Assembly (NCBI GenBank): GCA_963383645.1
Contig: OY726576.1
Coordinates: 16,031,131-16,095,130, forward strand
Reading direction: 5' to 3'
DNA from: Muscardinus avellanarius
Taxonomy: Eukaryota > Chordata > Mammalia > Rodentia > Gliridae
Length of the DNA stretch: 64,000 nt
The notes under the pieces are model-generated. The model saw nothing but the letters and a program-made list of their open reading frames with translations, searched no databases and was not told where the DNA came from. Every line of letters begins with the position of its first letter. Position 1 is the stretch's first letter. Shown here piece by piece: positions 41,671 to 55,183 of the stretch. Position numbers and translations under genes: made by a program.

Positions 41671-41692
41671 AAATTAAAAAAAAATTGCATCA

Positions 41693-44020
<2,328 letters not shown>

Positions 44021-44024
44021 GCAG

Positions 44025-44153
44025 GGTGTGTGTGTGTTACTGGAGAGGGAACCCGCGGCATTCTACCTCGTGCTAAATCCCCAGCCCTAGTTTTCATTCT
44101 TCTTTTGAAACAGGGTACAAGTGGGCTTTTTAACATACCTGAGGGTTTCTATC

Positions 44154-44184
<31 letters not shown>

Positions 44185-44390
44185 TGGTGGTACTGGGGGA
44201 GGAACCCAGGGCCTTTTCTACCTCCGGGCTATACTCCCAGACCTATTTTATACTTTATGTAGAAACAGGGTCTAAGTTGCTGGGAGCCTCACTCAGTAGC
44301 TGAGGCTGCCTTCAACCTGTGCCATCCTCCTGTCTCAGCCTCCCAAGCGCGGGGAGTACAAGCGTGCACCGCCACGCCGGCTTCTATCTG
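44025..44390 (-). repeat. Minus SINEs (unit 3)
   Basis: A partial ID-like element lies at about 44025-44120 and a full minus SINE with a long poly(T) at about 44157-44385. Confidence 0.7.
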
Positions 44391-44579
44391 CTTTTTTATG
44401 ATTAGTCAGATTTGGGTTGGGGGACCGCGGCTTCTGCAGTGTCAGCCCTTCACCTGAACAACCTGGGGGCGCTGGGGCCTGGTTCCGTGGCCTCGCACTC
44501 TCACCCTCTGCTCACCTCGCCAAGCTCACTGGGGATGCAGATGGCCACTTTAAAGCTTTCTGTTCCTGGCCCTCGGCCC

Positions 44580-45330
44580 TGCCTCCGATCAGGCCTGACC
44601 ACCACCAGCTCGGAAGCCAACGAACCACCGGACCTGGCGCCAGGGACAGTCCCGTCGCCTGCGATCTCAGACCCCTACCACCCCACGCCCCAAGCCCCCG
44701 ACCCTGCAGCCCTACGGCAGCAGCGACCCCGTCGCCATGTCGGATTTCACCCCAGGCCGAGTCTCTCCGCCACGAGAACCCTAGGACAGAGGCCCGGGCC
44801 GCGCACTCACCTCCCACCGCTCGCAGCTCACTGCAAGTTACTTCTCCAGAGGCAGCGCTGCCACGGGCTCCGCCACCCACGGGCCGGCTCGTCCGCACCG
44901 TGCTGCGGGCTCTCCTCCAAGCAGAAAAGGGCAGGGCGAGCGAGGGGCTCCGGGCCTCACTCACCACCGCCTGGAGGAACAAGGGGTGGAGCAGGCCCCT
45001 TAGCGCGGGCTCTCCCCAAATAGTTTGCCTGGACTACAACTCCCAGGATCCTCTGCGTGTTGGGCGTCTCCTCCCAGGATGCTCCGCGGCTGCCAATGGC
45101 TCGCTGGGTGTGTCTTTGGGTGACGCAATCGGGCCAACTGGAGATGGCGGCCTCTTTAACTTAAAATCACACTCGTTAGTCATGAAGAGACTCTTACATG
45201 ATGCTCTGCCTTGCTGAGTACCTGCTCTGCGCTTCGCATAGACTACAAGTCCCAGTGAACCCGGCAGGGACTTCCGCATCCGGGCTCTCCCCCTTGGCAA
45301 GCGGAAGTGCCCACCATGCGGCGCTTTGGG
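44580..45330 (-). promoter_or_regulatory. CpG-rich promoter and exon 1 (unit 3)
   Basis: The exon 1 donor gtgggag|GTGAGTGCGC is at 44811/44810. A full ZNF143/GFY-like motif (actacaactcccaggatcc) lies at 45033-45051. A second, actacaagtcccag, lies near 45240, and a gatggcggc element near 45143. It is the promoter of the 22-finger KRAB gene. Confidence 0.6.
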
Positions 45331-45489
45331 GCTTTTAGTGGAGCGGAAGTTCACAGCGGTCTTTTTACCTGGACTTGGGCAGGTCCTAGGGCCTTGTACT
45401 CCCCATTGAGCGCTATACAGCTGGAAATCTGTGCCCATATTCCGGGGTCTCGGGCAGGTGTATCCCTATCCAGCTTGTTTACAATTGAG

Positions 45490-46524
45490 GAGGTGGCCCC
45501 GGGGACTGAACCCGTGGTTGCCTGAGGCTTGTCTGGAACTTCAAACCTTCAGTCTCAACTCCAAGTCCTGAGATTACAGGTGTGCACCATCACCGTGCTT
45601 GTCCTTATATAGTTTTCCCCTTTTTTGCAGTACTGGAGATTGAACCCAAGGGCATTCTACCTATGAGCTACTATCTTTTATTTTTGTTAATACTTTCTTT
45701 TTAAAAAGGCCTCACTAAGTAGCTGAGGCTGGCTGCTAACCTGTGATTACTCCTGTCTCAACCTCCCAAGGACTTGAATTTCAGGCCTGTGCCACATGCT
45801 CAGCTAACAGAATAAAAGAGACAAAATGTAAGCAATTACAAGAGAATATAATTTCATTTTTAAAATATGAGACAGAATACACTGACAAAAGAATAGAATT
45901 GAAATAAGAATTTGATAGCCGGACTTGGTTGCCTACGCTTGTAATCCCAGCATTCAGGAGGCTGAGACTGGAGGATGGCGGTTAGCGGACAGCCTCAGCC
46001 AGTTAGCGAGGCCCCTTGCACCTTAGTGAGACCCTGTTTCCAAATAAAGTATAAAATATGTCAGGGAGTATAGCCCAGAAGTACAAAAGCCCCTGGGTTC
46101 CACCCCAGTACCGCAAAAATAAAATAAAAAGGCAATAAATAGGGCAGAGGGGATAGCTCGGAGGCAGAATGCCACTGGGTTCCATCTCCAATAATACCAA
46201 AAAAATTGATAATCAAATTATTGTTTAAATATCTATATTATAATTGATTGATAATTTCACTGAAGGCATGGGGAATAGAGGTTATGGCCCAAATAACGTT
46301 AAATATTTAGCTTAGGAAATTTAGAATACCTTTTAAATTTAAAATTTAGAAACTAGATTTTAGAAATTTCACTTTAGAGCCGGACGTGTTGGCACACACT
46401 TGTAATCCTAGTACTTGGGAAGCCGAGACAGGCGGATCTGGGTTCACAGGCAGCCTCAGCTACTTAGTGAGGCCCTTGGGAGGTACAATGCCCTGGGTTT
46501 AATCCCTAGCACCACAAGTGCGCA

Positions 46525-46584
<60 letters not shown>

Positions 46585-46945
46585 AGGCTCATAGTTCAGA
46601 GGCCAGCAAGACCCTGTTACAAAATAAAAAATCAAAAGGCCTGGGGAGTGATTTGGGGTGTAGAATGCCCCTGAGTTTAATCTCTACTACAAAAAAATTA
46701 ACTTTAGTATTGACCTTTATTAAACTTATATATAAAATTAATATTAGAAATTTAGCCGGGCGTGGTGGCGCATGCTTTAATCCCAGCATTCGGGAGGCTG
46801 AAACTGGAGAATTGCGGTTCGTGGACGGCCTCAGCTACTTAGGCCCTATGCAACTTAGTGAGACCCTTTTTCAAAATAAAGAATAAAAAATAGGGCAGGG
46901 GGTATAGCTCAGAGGTCAAATGCCCCTGTGTTCCATCCCCACACC
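45490..46945. repeat. SINE cluster upstream of promoter (unit 3)
   Basis: Minus SINEs lie at about 45490-45600 and 45625-45805. Plus SINEs lie at 45915-46205, 46378-46515 with (CA)n 46536-46580, and 46755-46945. The order is as in unit 1. Confidence 0.7.
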
Positions 46946-47371
46946 TGTTCACTGGTTAGCTAGATCTCAGTGAGAAAAAAGAACACAAGTTTCAGGCATG
47001 GTTTCTGTGTGTGTTGCTGTGCGTTGGAAGGTTATCGTAGTGAGAATCGTGTAGACTGTCGAAATTGTCCCTATTTATACACCCAAAAGTGCCTGTGATG
47101 CCTTTGCTGTCCCCTGTCTGTTGAGCTGTACTGTTGGGCTGGGAAGTTGGTCATATACAGTACCTCTTGGAGCCGGGCGTGGTGGTGCACGCTTGTAATC
47201 CCAGCATCTGGGAGGCTGAGACCTGAGGATTGTGGTTCGCAGACAGCCTGAGCTACTTAGTGAGGTCCTCTGCAACTCAGTGAGACACTGTTTCAAAATA
47301 ACAAGAATAAAAAATTGGGCAGGGTGTGTAGCTTGGAGGTCAAATCCTCTGTGTTCCATCCCCAGACCCAC

Positions 47372-47410
<39 letters not shown>

Positions 47411-47516
47411 AGTACCTCTTGGTCAGTAACATTTGCTATTAAGGATTTTGAAAAATGTGGTCAAGTCTCACCATCAAATGAGTTCCATCTGACTTGGGCT
47501 TTTCTCTTTCTGGCAG
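46946..47516. repeat. Right arm of inverted repeat (unit 3)
   Basis: Reverse complement of 37909-38470, including a SINE at about 47165-47370 and (AATA)n at 47371-47411. It leads into the acceptor of the plus-strand ZNF exon. Confidence 0.75.
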
Positions 47517-49235
47517 GACCAAACCCACCCCTGCACTCCATTACTCTCTGCCCTCCTGATTTCTCCAACCAGAAATCTCTGGAGCAAAACGTGCTGTGTG
47601 GCCACTGCCCCTGGATCTTCACATGCTTATGTGCAGAAAGACTTGTTGCACCTGGGGACCCACACGCGGAGGACCAGAAGGAGCAGCGAGCCTCGGACGA
47701 TAGATCCTGGAGCGACAGAGCAGAAGATCAAGACAGAGAAGGCTCCAAGTCTCGGTTTGGTAGGCCCAAGAAAAGTACTTTTGGAGAATTTCCCAGGCCA
47801 CCCCAGAGGCCACCTGGTAGCTCCCAGTATGATATCAGAGCACTGGGGATGGAGGAGAGCCCGGCTCAGAAGAGGACCCATGAAGACTCCGACAAAGTGC
47901 TGAAGAGGGCAGAAGGCTTAGGTCTTAGAACAGTTGCCTGTGGCCAGTGCAGACTGCATTCCAGCAAGATGATCAGCTTGCTCTGTCACCAGAGGACACA
48001 CTCGGTGGAGAAGCCATACGTGTGCGGTGTGTGTGGGAAGGGCTTCAGTCTTAAGATGTGCCTGAACAGGCACCAGAAGCTGCACTCGTGGAAGAAGCCC
48101 TTTGTGTGTGGCAAGTGCGGGCGACGCTTTACACAGAAGGCCTCCCTCATCATCCACCAGAGGACGCACTCAGGCGAGAAGCCGTATGTGTGCCAAGAAT
48201 GCGGGCGAGGCTTCGGGCTGAAGTTTATCCTCACGATTCACCAGAGGACACACTTGGGTGAGAAGGTGTACATGTGTGAGTGCGGCAAAGGCTTTACTCA
48301 GAAGTCGACCTTCGTTAGACACCAGATTACCCACTCAGGCGATAAGCCCTACATATGCCTTGAATGCGGGCGAGGCTTTAACCGTAAGTCCAACCTCATC
48401 ATCCACCAGAACACACTCCGGCGAGAAGCCGTGTGTGTGCAGTGAGTGTGGCAAAGGCTTCAACCAATAGTCCCACCTCATCATCCACAAGAGGACACAC
48501 TCAGGCGAGAAGCTGTACGTGTGCCAGGACTGCGGCAAAGGATTCAGCCAGAAGTCCAAACTCATCTACCACCAGAGGGTACACTCAGGTAAGAAGCTAT
48601 ACCTGTGCCACGAGTGTGGGCAAGGCTGTAAACGTAAGTCCCACCTCATCATCGACCAGAGGACACACTTGGGCCAGAACCCCTACGTGTGCAGTGAGTG
48701 TGGAACGGCTTAAGCCTGAAGTCCATACTCACCAGACACCAGAGGACACACTCAGATGAGAAGCCGTATGTATGCAGAGAGTGTGGAAAAAGTTTCAGCC
48801 GGAAGTTGCAGCTCATCATCCACCAGAGGACACTCTCAGGCGAGAAGCCATATGTCTGCAGTGAGTGTGACAGAGGCTTTAGCCGGAAGTTCCGCCTCAT
48901 CATCCACCAGAGGACACACTCGGGCAAGAAGACATATGTGTGCAGCGAGTGTGGCCAAGGCTTCAGCGAGGAGACCAGACTCACCATCCACCAGAGGACA
49001 CACTAAGGGAGAATCCGTACATGTGCAGCAAGTGTGACAAAGGATTCAGCCAGAAGTCCTACCTCACCATCCACCAGAGGAAACACTCAGGCAAGAAGGT
49101 GTACGTGTGCAGTGAGTGTGGCATAAAATTCAGTTAGAAGATCTACCTCATCATCCACCAGAGGACACACTCGGGTTAGAAGCACTATGTGTGCCACGAT
49201 GTGAGCGAAGTTTTAACCAGAAGTTCCACTTTCTG
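47517..49235 (+). pseudogene. Inverted C2H2 zinc-finger exon, decayed (unit 3)
   Basis: The acceptor tctctttctggcag and the open leader are as in the minus-strand gene, and fingers are readable throughout. A 2-base loss near 48412 (accagaacacac) ends the first long frame. A TAG at 48468-48470 is shared with unit 1. Further frameshifts occur near 48710 and 49008, and a stop at about 49135. Upstream KRAB exons face the other way. It is an orphan pseudogene copy. Confidence 0.85.
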
Positions 49236-51480
49236 CCACCTCTGATTCCTCTTCCACCTCTGATTCCTCTTCCTAGGCATTTGTGTGCGTGAAAGATTCA
49301 CGCGCAAAAAATTGGCTGGCTTAAGCAAGATCGGGATCGGAGCCTGCCTTGAGACAAGGCCGGTGCTGGGGCCTCCAAGGCCGGGATTGGAGCCAGCTGA
49401 GGGGTTAGGCCAGTGTCGGGGCAAACCAGACCAGAATCGGGTCCTCCCATGAGGCAAGGCCGCTGCTTGAGCCAGCGAGGTCTGGATCAGTCCACCGGGT
49501 AGCCAGGCCACAACTGGGGCCGTCAAGGGTGGGATCGGTATTTGTAACGTGGCATGCACAAAGAAATATTGCAGAAAATTAAAACCAGATGTTTCCCCTA
49601 ATCAGCAATAACTAGGAGGATAGGGGCAAGAGGAAGTGGTCGAGCTATAGAAAGGGCCCTATAGTGAAGCAATTAAGGTGACCAATCAGAGGGTATGGAA
49701 TAGGGGAGGATGGAGCCTCTTTAAAAAGCAGGAGGAACATAAACATATGTATCAAAGTTAATCACCAAACAAGCATGGGATCGAGGGAGGGGGAGGGAAT
49801 GGGATGGGGACTGGATGAGGGCTAATTGGATGATGTGTGCTTGTATATCCTCTCAAGTCTTGTATTCCAATGTGATGTATGATTACAATGCACCAATAAA
49901 AATAATTTTTAAAAAATTTGGCTGGCTTGAAGAAAGCAGAGCCCCGAGGAAAAGTGTTGTCTCTGGCCAAAGTACTCCCCCACTCCTTGATATTCTTTCA
50001 TAACTATTATTCTTTAGGTAATGAGTCTTTTAACTTTCCACACGAATTGCTCCGGTGATATAAGATCAGGACTGTGAGAGAAACTGAGTCTGTGGAAAAT
50101 AAATTTTCTAATCATTTGTCTAAGCCTCTAAACACCCTCGGCATTGCTCAAAGATGTAATTCTAGTCAGAATTCAGATCCTGTGGAAGCATTCCTGCTAC
50201 AGCAATTACAAATGCAGAATTCCTCCCTATCTGTGACCTTCATTTTAATCATTACAATAGAGTAGAGAGCTAGGAGGAATCTTGACCTTTGCACCTGGTA
50301 ATAGCACTGCCTGGAGACAGGGCGACACCACCTGGTTAAAATAGTTATGACAGAACAAAAGACAGATATAATAAAAACTTCATGCTGTTTTTTGGGCCCT
50401 GTCTACTAAAATATATTTTAAGTGTTTAATAGGGTGAAGCGTTCAGACAGCAGATGGTATTGCAGACAAAATCCAACAGACATTCATCGAACTCCTCTAA
50501 ATCGTCATAAATGTACACGATTTCCCTACGCCAACTACACGTATGAAAGCTGGAATCTCCAACTTCGTCCCTATGCAGCTCAAAGGAGGTTGCTAGATAG
50601 AGAAGGACTTTGGACTAAGCCCTAGGAATAAAAGGTTCCGAAAGGGTTAAAGAAAACTCTTAAAAACTGAATTTTTAGCCGGGCATGGTGGCGCATGCTT
50701 GTAATCCCAGCTTTCGGGAGGCTGAGACCTGGAGGATTGCGGTTCGAGGACAGCCTCAGCTACTTAGTGAGGCCCTCTGCAACTCAGTGAGACCCGGTTT
50801 CAAAATAAAGAATAAAAAATAGGGCAAGAGATGTAGCTTAGAGGTCGAATGCCCCTGAGTTCCATCCCCAGACCTGCAAAAAAAACAAACAAACCAAAAA
50901 AAAAAAAAAAAAAAAACTGAATTCTTCAAGTGATTTTGGGTGTGACTTTTGTTCTTCTGGAATTTGCCCACTAAAAGCCTCTGCAGCTGCAAGGCCAAGG
51001 CAAGGCCAAAGGGGCTGACTGAAAGCACAAGACCCACCTGCAGGGTCATGGGACTGATTTCAATCACAAAGACCTGGGATGTCACAGGCCTTACTTTTGT
51101 CTTGTTCAGGGTTGGTGATTTACATGTATATCTCACTATTGTTTTTTGGGTGTTTGCACTTTACTACTAGGGATTCACGGGGAAATAGGGAAGCACAAAA
51201 AATCTTGTGCCTAGAATAAAGTGTCAATTGCACAAGAGGCATTTGTCTGTGTCAATCGTTTCAGATTTTTTTTTTTTCCGGGGAGGAATCTCCACTTTTA
51301 GCGTCGTGAACAGGAACTTAAAGGAGTTTATTTCATAAAAAAAATAGGGAAAAAATCGCTGCAGAGAAGTGGCTGCAGAACTATAACCGAAACCTTTGCC
51401 CACCTTTCTGAGAAACTCTGTCCCGAACGGACTCAGTGCCCATATTCAGTGCCCAGCTGAGCCAGTCTGCCGCAACTTCC
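49236..51480. mobile_element. Unidentified insertion splitting the inverted ZNF array (unit 3)
   Basis: The insertion falls inside one finger: the helix start (NQKFHF) is before it and the closing His pair after it. It includes about 300 bp of G/C-rich repetitive sequence (49240-49540) missing in unit 1, a polypurine tract at about 49783-49805, and aatgcaccaataaaa at 49888. A segment near 51230-51320 has an aataaa signal and then gtcgtgaacaggaac, reminiscent of an LTR end plus primer binding site. A later SINE sits at 50677-50920. Confidence 0.4.
50677..50920 (+). mobile_element. Full-length SINE, unit 3 only
   Basis: It starts gccgggcatggtggcgc and ends in a long A-rich tail. The flanks aaaaactgaatt and aaaactgaatt form the target-site duplication, and unit 1 shows the empty site at about 14372. 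Structure is 7SL-like left half, ID-like right half. It is the clearest full copy of this SINE family in the window. Confidence 0.85.
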
Positions 51481-51660
51481 CACCCATGTGAAGACGCACT
51501 TGTCGAGAAGCCATATGTGCCTCGAGTGTGGCAGGTGAGTCTTTAGGCGGAAGTCCCACTTCATCGTCCACGAGAAAAAGCACTGCAGAGAGAAGCCGGA
51601 CGTGTGCCACGAGTGCAGCAAAGGCTTCAGCCAGGAGTCCATCTCTGTTGGACACTAGTG
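51481..51660 (+). pseudogene. Zinc-finger relic, end of inverted ZNF array (unit 3)
   Basis: It reads the end of an interrupted finger, then a degenerate finger, then CHECSKGFSQESISVGH and a stop. Continues the array broken at 49236. Confidence 0.7.
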
Positions 51661-51669
51661 GACACACTT

Positions 51670-52540
51670 GAAGGAATAGCCGTAGTGGAGGTCACTGTTT
51701 AGCATTTACTTTTCTTTGGGGATCATCTCAGCGAGAGCGAGACTGACCTCTAGTGGAGGTTAATGTATTGAATTATACTTTTCTTTTGGGATCATCTCAG
51801 CGAGTTTAGACTCCACTGTAGTGGAGGTTAATGTATTGCATTTTACTTTTCTTTGGGGATCATCTCAGCGAGAGCGAGACTGCCCTCTAGTGGAGCTTAC
51901 TGTTTTTCATTTTACTTTTCTTTGGGGATCATTTCAGGGACAACACTGCCCTCTAGTGGAGGTTAATGTATTGCATTATACTTTTCTTTGGGGATCTTCT
52001 CAGTGAGAATGAGACGGCCCTCTAGTGGAGGTTAATGTTTTGCATTATACTTTTCTTTGGGGATCATTTCAGCGACGAGACTGCCCTCTAGTGGACGTCT
52101 ATGTATTGCATTTTACTTTTCTTTGGGGATCATTTCAGCGACGAGACTATCCTCTACTGGAGGTTAATGTATTGCCTTATACTTTTCTTTGGAGATACTT
52201 TCAGTGAGAACGAGACTGCCCTCTACTGGAGGTCAATGTATTGAATTACACTTTGGGGATCATCTCAGCAAGAACAATACTGCCCTCTAGTGGAAGGTAA
52301 TGTTTTGCATTATACTTTTCTTTGGGGATCTTCTCAGCGAGAACGAGACTGCCCTCTATTGGAGGTCAATGTATTGCATTTTACTTTCTTTGGGGATCAT
52401 CTCAGCGCCTGCGAGACTGCCCTCTAGTGGATGTTACTGTATTGCATTATACTTTTCTTTAGGAATCATCACAGCCAGAATGAGACTGCCCAGGAGTGGA
52501 GCTTAATGTACTGCATTATACTTTTCTTTGGGGATTATTT
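51670..52540. repeat. ~68-bp minisatellite with CTCF-like core (unit 3)
   Basis: Twelve direct repeats of the same unit as at 15120-16040. Seven carry a full core (ccctctagtgg or ccctctactgg) and all have the same orientation. One unit fewer and several internal changes separate it from unit 1. Confidence 0.85.
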
Positions 52541-54436
52541 TTTGATTGATCAAAATTTATTGCAGCCGGGCGTGGTGGTGCACGTTTGTAATCCCTGCGC
52601 TTGGGAGACCGAGACAGGAGGATCACGCAGGTTCGAAGCCAGCCTAGCTGGCTTAAGAGACCCTGTTTCAAAAAAAAAAGTATAAAATAGGTCTGGGAAT
52701 TTAGCCCAGAGGTAGAAGGGTTTCCAGGAACCCCAGTACCCCCCCCCAAAAAAAACCCCTTTGCAACAATGCACCAATAAAAAAATTAAAAACAAGCTGA
52801 GTGTGGTGGCACACACTTGTAATCCCCGCACTTGGGAGGCTGAGACAGGAGGATCATGCAGGTTCGAAGCCAGCACGCTGGCTTAAGAGACCCTGTTTCC
52901 AAATTTAAAAAAAATATATAAAATAGGTCTGGGAGGTGGAAGGGCTTCCAGGAACCCCAGTACCACCAAAAAAAAAAAAAAGTCTGGGACTATAGTCCTG
53001 AGGTATAGTCCTGTGTTCCTCCCCCAGTACCACACACAAGCACACACAATCAAAATTGCCATCCTCCTGTCCCAGCCTCCTAAGTGCTAGGAATATGAGT
53101 GTGTGCCACCACACCTGTCTTGAATTTTTCATTTTGAAGCAGAGTCTCACTAAGTTACGGAGCCCTTGCTAAGTTGCTGAGGCTGGCCTTGAACCTGTGA
53201 TTCTCCTGTCTCAGCCTCCCGGAACTAGGGTTTTCTTGAATCATGGCTGGATTTGGTGCAAAAGCCCAATAATGGCAGCTTAAACAAGGAGACTGTTTCT
53301 TCTAAAGAAACAGCGCTGTGAGATCAGAACGTAGCGTTTTCCACAGTACCGATACTCATACCACCTTCTACCTTGCTGATTTGTTCAACACGCCCTTGCT
53401 TCTTCTTCCTCCTCCTCCTCCTCCTCCTCCTCCTCCTCCTCTTCTTCTTCCTCTTCCTCTTCTTTTGTGGTACTGGGGATGGAATCTAGGGGCATTCGAC
53501 CTCCAAGTGACATCCCCAGCCCTATTTTTTATTCTTTATTTCTTTTTGGTGGTACTGGGGCTGGAACCCAGAGGCTTTCTACCTCCAGGCTATACTCACA
53601 GACCTATTTTATATTTTATTTGGAAACAGGGTCTCACTAAGTTGCTGAGAGCCTCACTAAGTAGCTGAGGCTGGCTTCAAACCCGTGCGATCCTCCTGTC
53701 TCAGCCTCCCAAGCGATGGGATTACAAGCATGCACCACCATGCTCAGTTTGCACGACCCTTTTTGTTTTGTTTTGTTTTTTTGGTGGTCCTGGGGTTCCT
53801 GGAAGCCCTTCGACCTTGGGACTACACTCCCAGACCTATTTTATATTTTATATTTTATTTGGAAACAGGATCTCTTACGCCAGCTTGGCTGGCTTCAAAC
53901 CTGCGCGATCCTCCTGTCTTCGCCTCCCAAGCGCGGGGATGACAAGCATGCGCCACCACTCCCGGCTTGCAGGACCCTTTCTGAGGATCACCTTGGAGAG
54001 TGGCCTGCTAGGATTGCTGCCCCTACCCCGGTCATCACATACACATTTCTGCTTATAGGATGAAAGAAGAGAAGGGCAAGATACCCAACTTAAGGACACA
54101 CAATTTTTTGCTTTTATCCTGCAAGCAAGAAAACACTTAGTCGCGTCTAACTGGGAAAGCGAGTATTCTGAACAGTTATGTATCTATGTAAAAACGAAGA
54201 GGAAAAGACAGCAACCGGGCATGGTGGGATGCGTTCGCAGTCCCGGTACGGATTGGATTCGGTGCGAGAGCCCAGTACTGGTAGCTTCAACCAGGAGACT
54301 GTTTCTCCTAAAAGATCAGAGCTGCGAGATCCGAGCGTGGACTGGGAGGCTGAGCCAGGAGGGGCGCGGGTTCGAGGCCAGCCTCTGCCTGCACTCTTTC
54401 TGATGGACACCTGGCTAAGGGCAGTACAGTGAACCA
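52541..54436. repeat. SINE and simple-repeat cluster (unit 3)
   Basis: Plus SINEs lie at about 52562-52740 and 52795-52980. (TCC)n lies at 53405-53442. Minus SINEs lie at about 53468-53540, 53545-53750 and 53780-53970. The (CA)n of unit 1 (16740) is reduced to a few repeats at 53030. Confidence 0.65.
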
Positions 54437-55183
54437 TCAAAAGGCAAGAACCCGGCACACGCTGCGGCCCCGCAGGAGCAGGGTTTCCGCAGCTGCCCGC
54501 CCTGGGGCCTCTCTTCTTCGCCCCCCTTCCACGGGGTTAAGGAACCTTCCCGAATAGTCATAAGAGAGCTCTTCTCCCGGGCCGATGGCCGTGGCTGCGA
54601 AGAGGGCCAGTTTAGGTACCATCGAGTCGACTCGGACGGGGACCATGACCATGTTGGGCTGGCAGGAGTGGTTCAGGAACCGGCCGGCGTTGCCGATGGA
54701 CGTGGGGTCCACGAAGGTCTCCAGGACCGGCCCGCCATATATGTGCTCCCTGACGGCGATGATGTAGTTGGGGTCCTGCCTCTTCTGCGAGTGAGTTCTC
54801 CTCCACGCTTCCGAGGCGCCCAGGACCTCGCCGGCATATTCACAGACAAATCTCCCTTTGGGTATCAACTCCAGGGTCCGCAGCCCCCAGCCCTTTCTGT
54901 CCGTCTTGAACACCTGCAGGCGGAACTGCAGCCCCCTCTGGACCACTCTGTTTGTGCAATGGTCCGCACACTGGCACAGGGCGTTGCATTCAAAGACGGG
55001 CCTGGAGTACTTGGCTCCCGGGCCTAGCACCCTGAGGCACAAGTGCTCGTCATAGTTCTCGTCCTGGCGGAGGCAGGGGCAAGAGCCGGGGAGGCAGGGG
55101 GCGGCGCCGCACCTGCAGCCGGGAAAGGTTATCTGAGTGGGGTCCGTGGCTGCTCCAGGTCCCATGACGTGATCCGGGGTGTA
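54437..55183 (-). pseudogene. SETMAR: SETMAR exon 2 copy, frameshifted, no exon 1
   Basis: It has the same acceptor and YTPDHV start as the unit 1 exon and keeps the pre-SET and SET motifs (NHSCQPN, YDYSGR). A C run at 54521-54526 has six bases where unit 1 has five (18255-18259), which shifts the frame before the post-SET Cys cluster. Exon 1 and the CpG promoter are deleted upstream at about 56438. It is most likely a dead copy. Confidence 0.85.

Noticed and set aside
44412..45217. Frames of 200-270 codons across the CpG-rich promoter
   Set aside because: GC-rich sequence lacks stops by composition; the frames differ and break between units 1, 2 and 3, and the region fits a 5' UTR and promoter.
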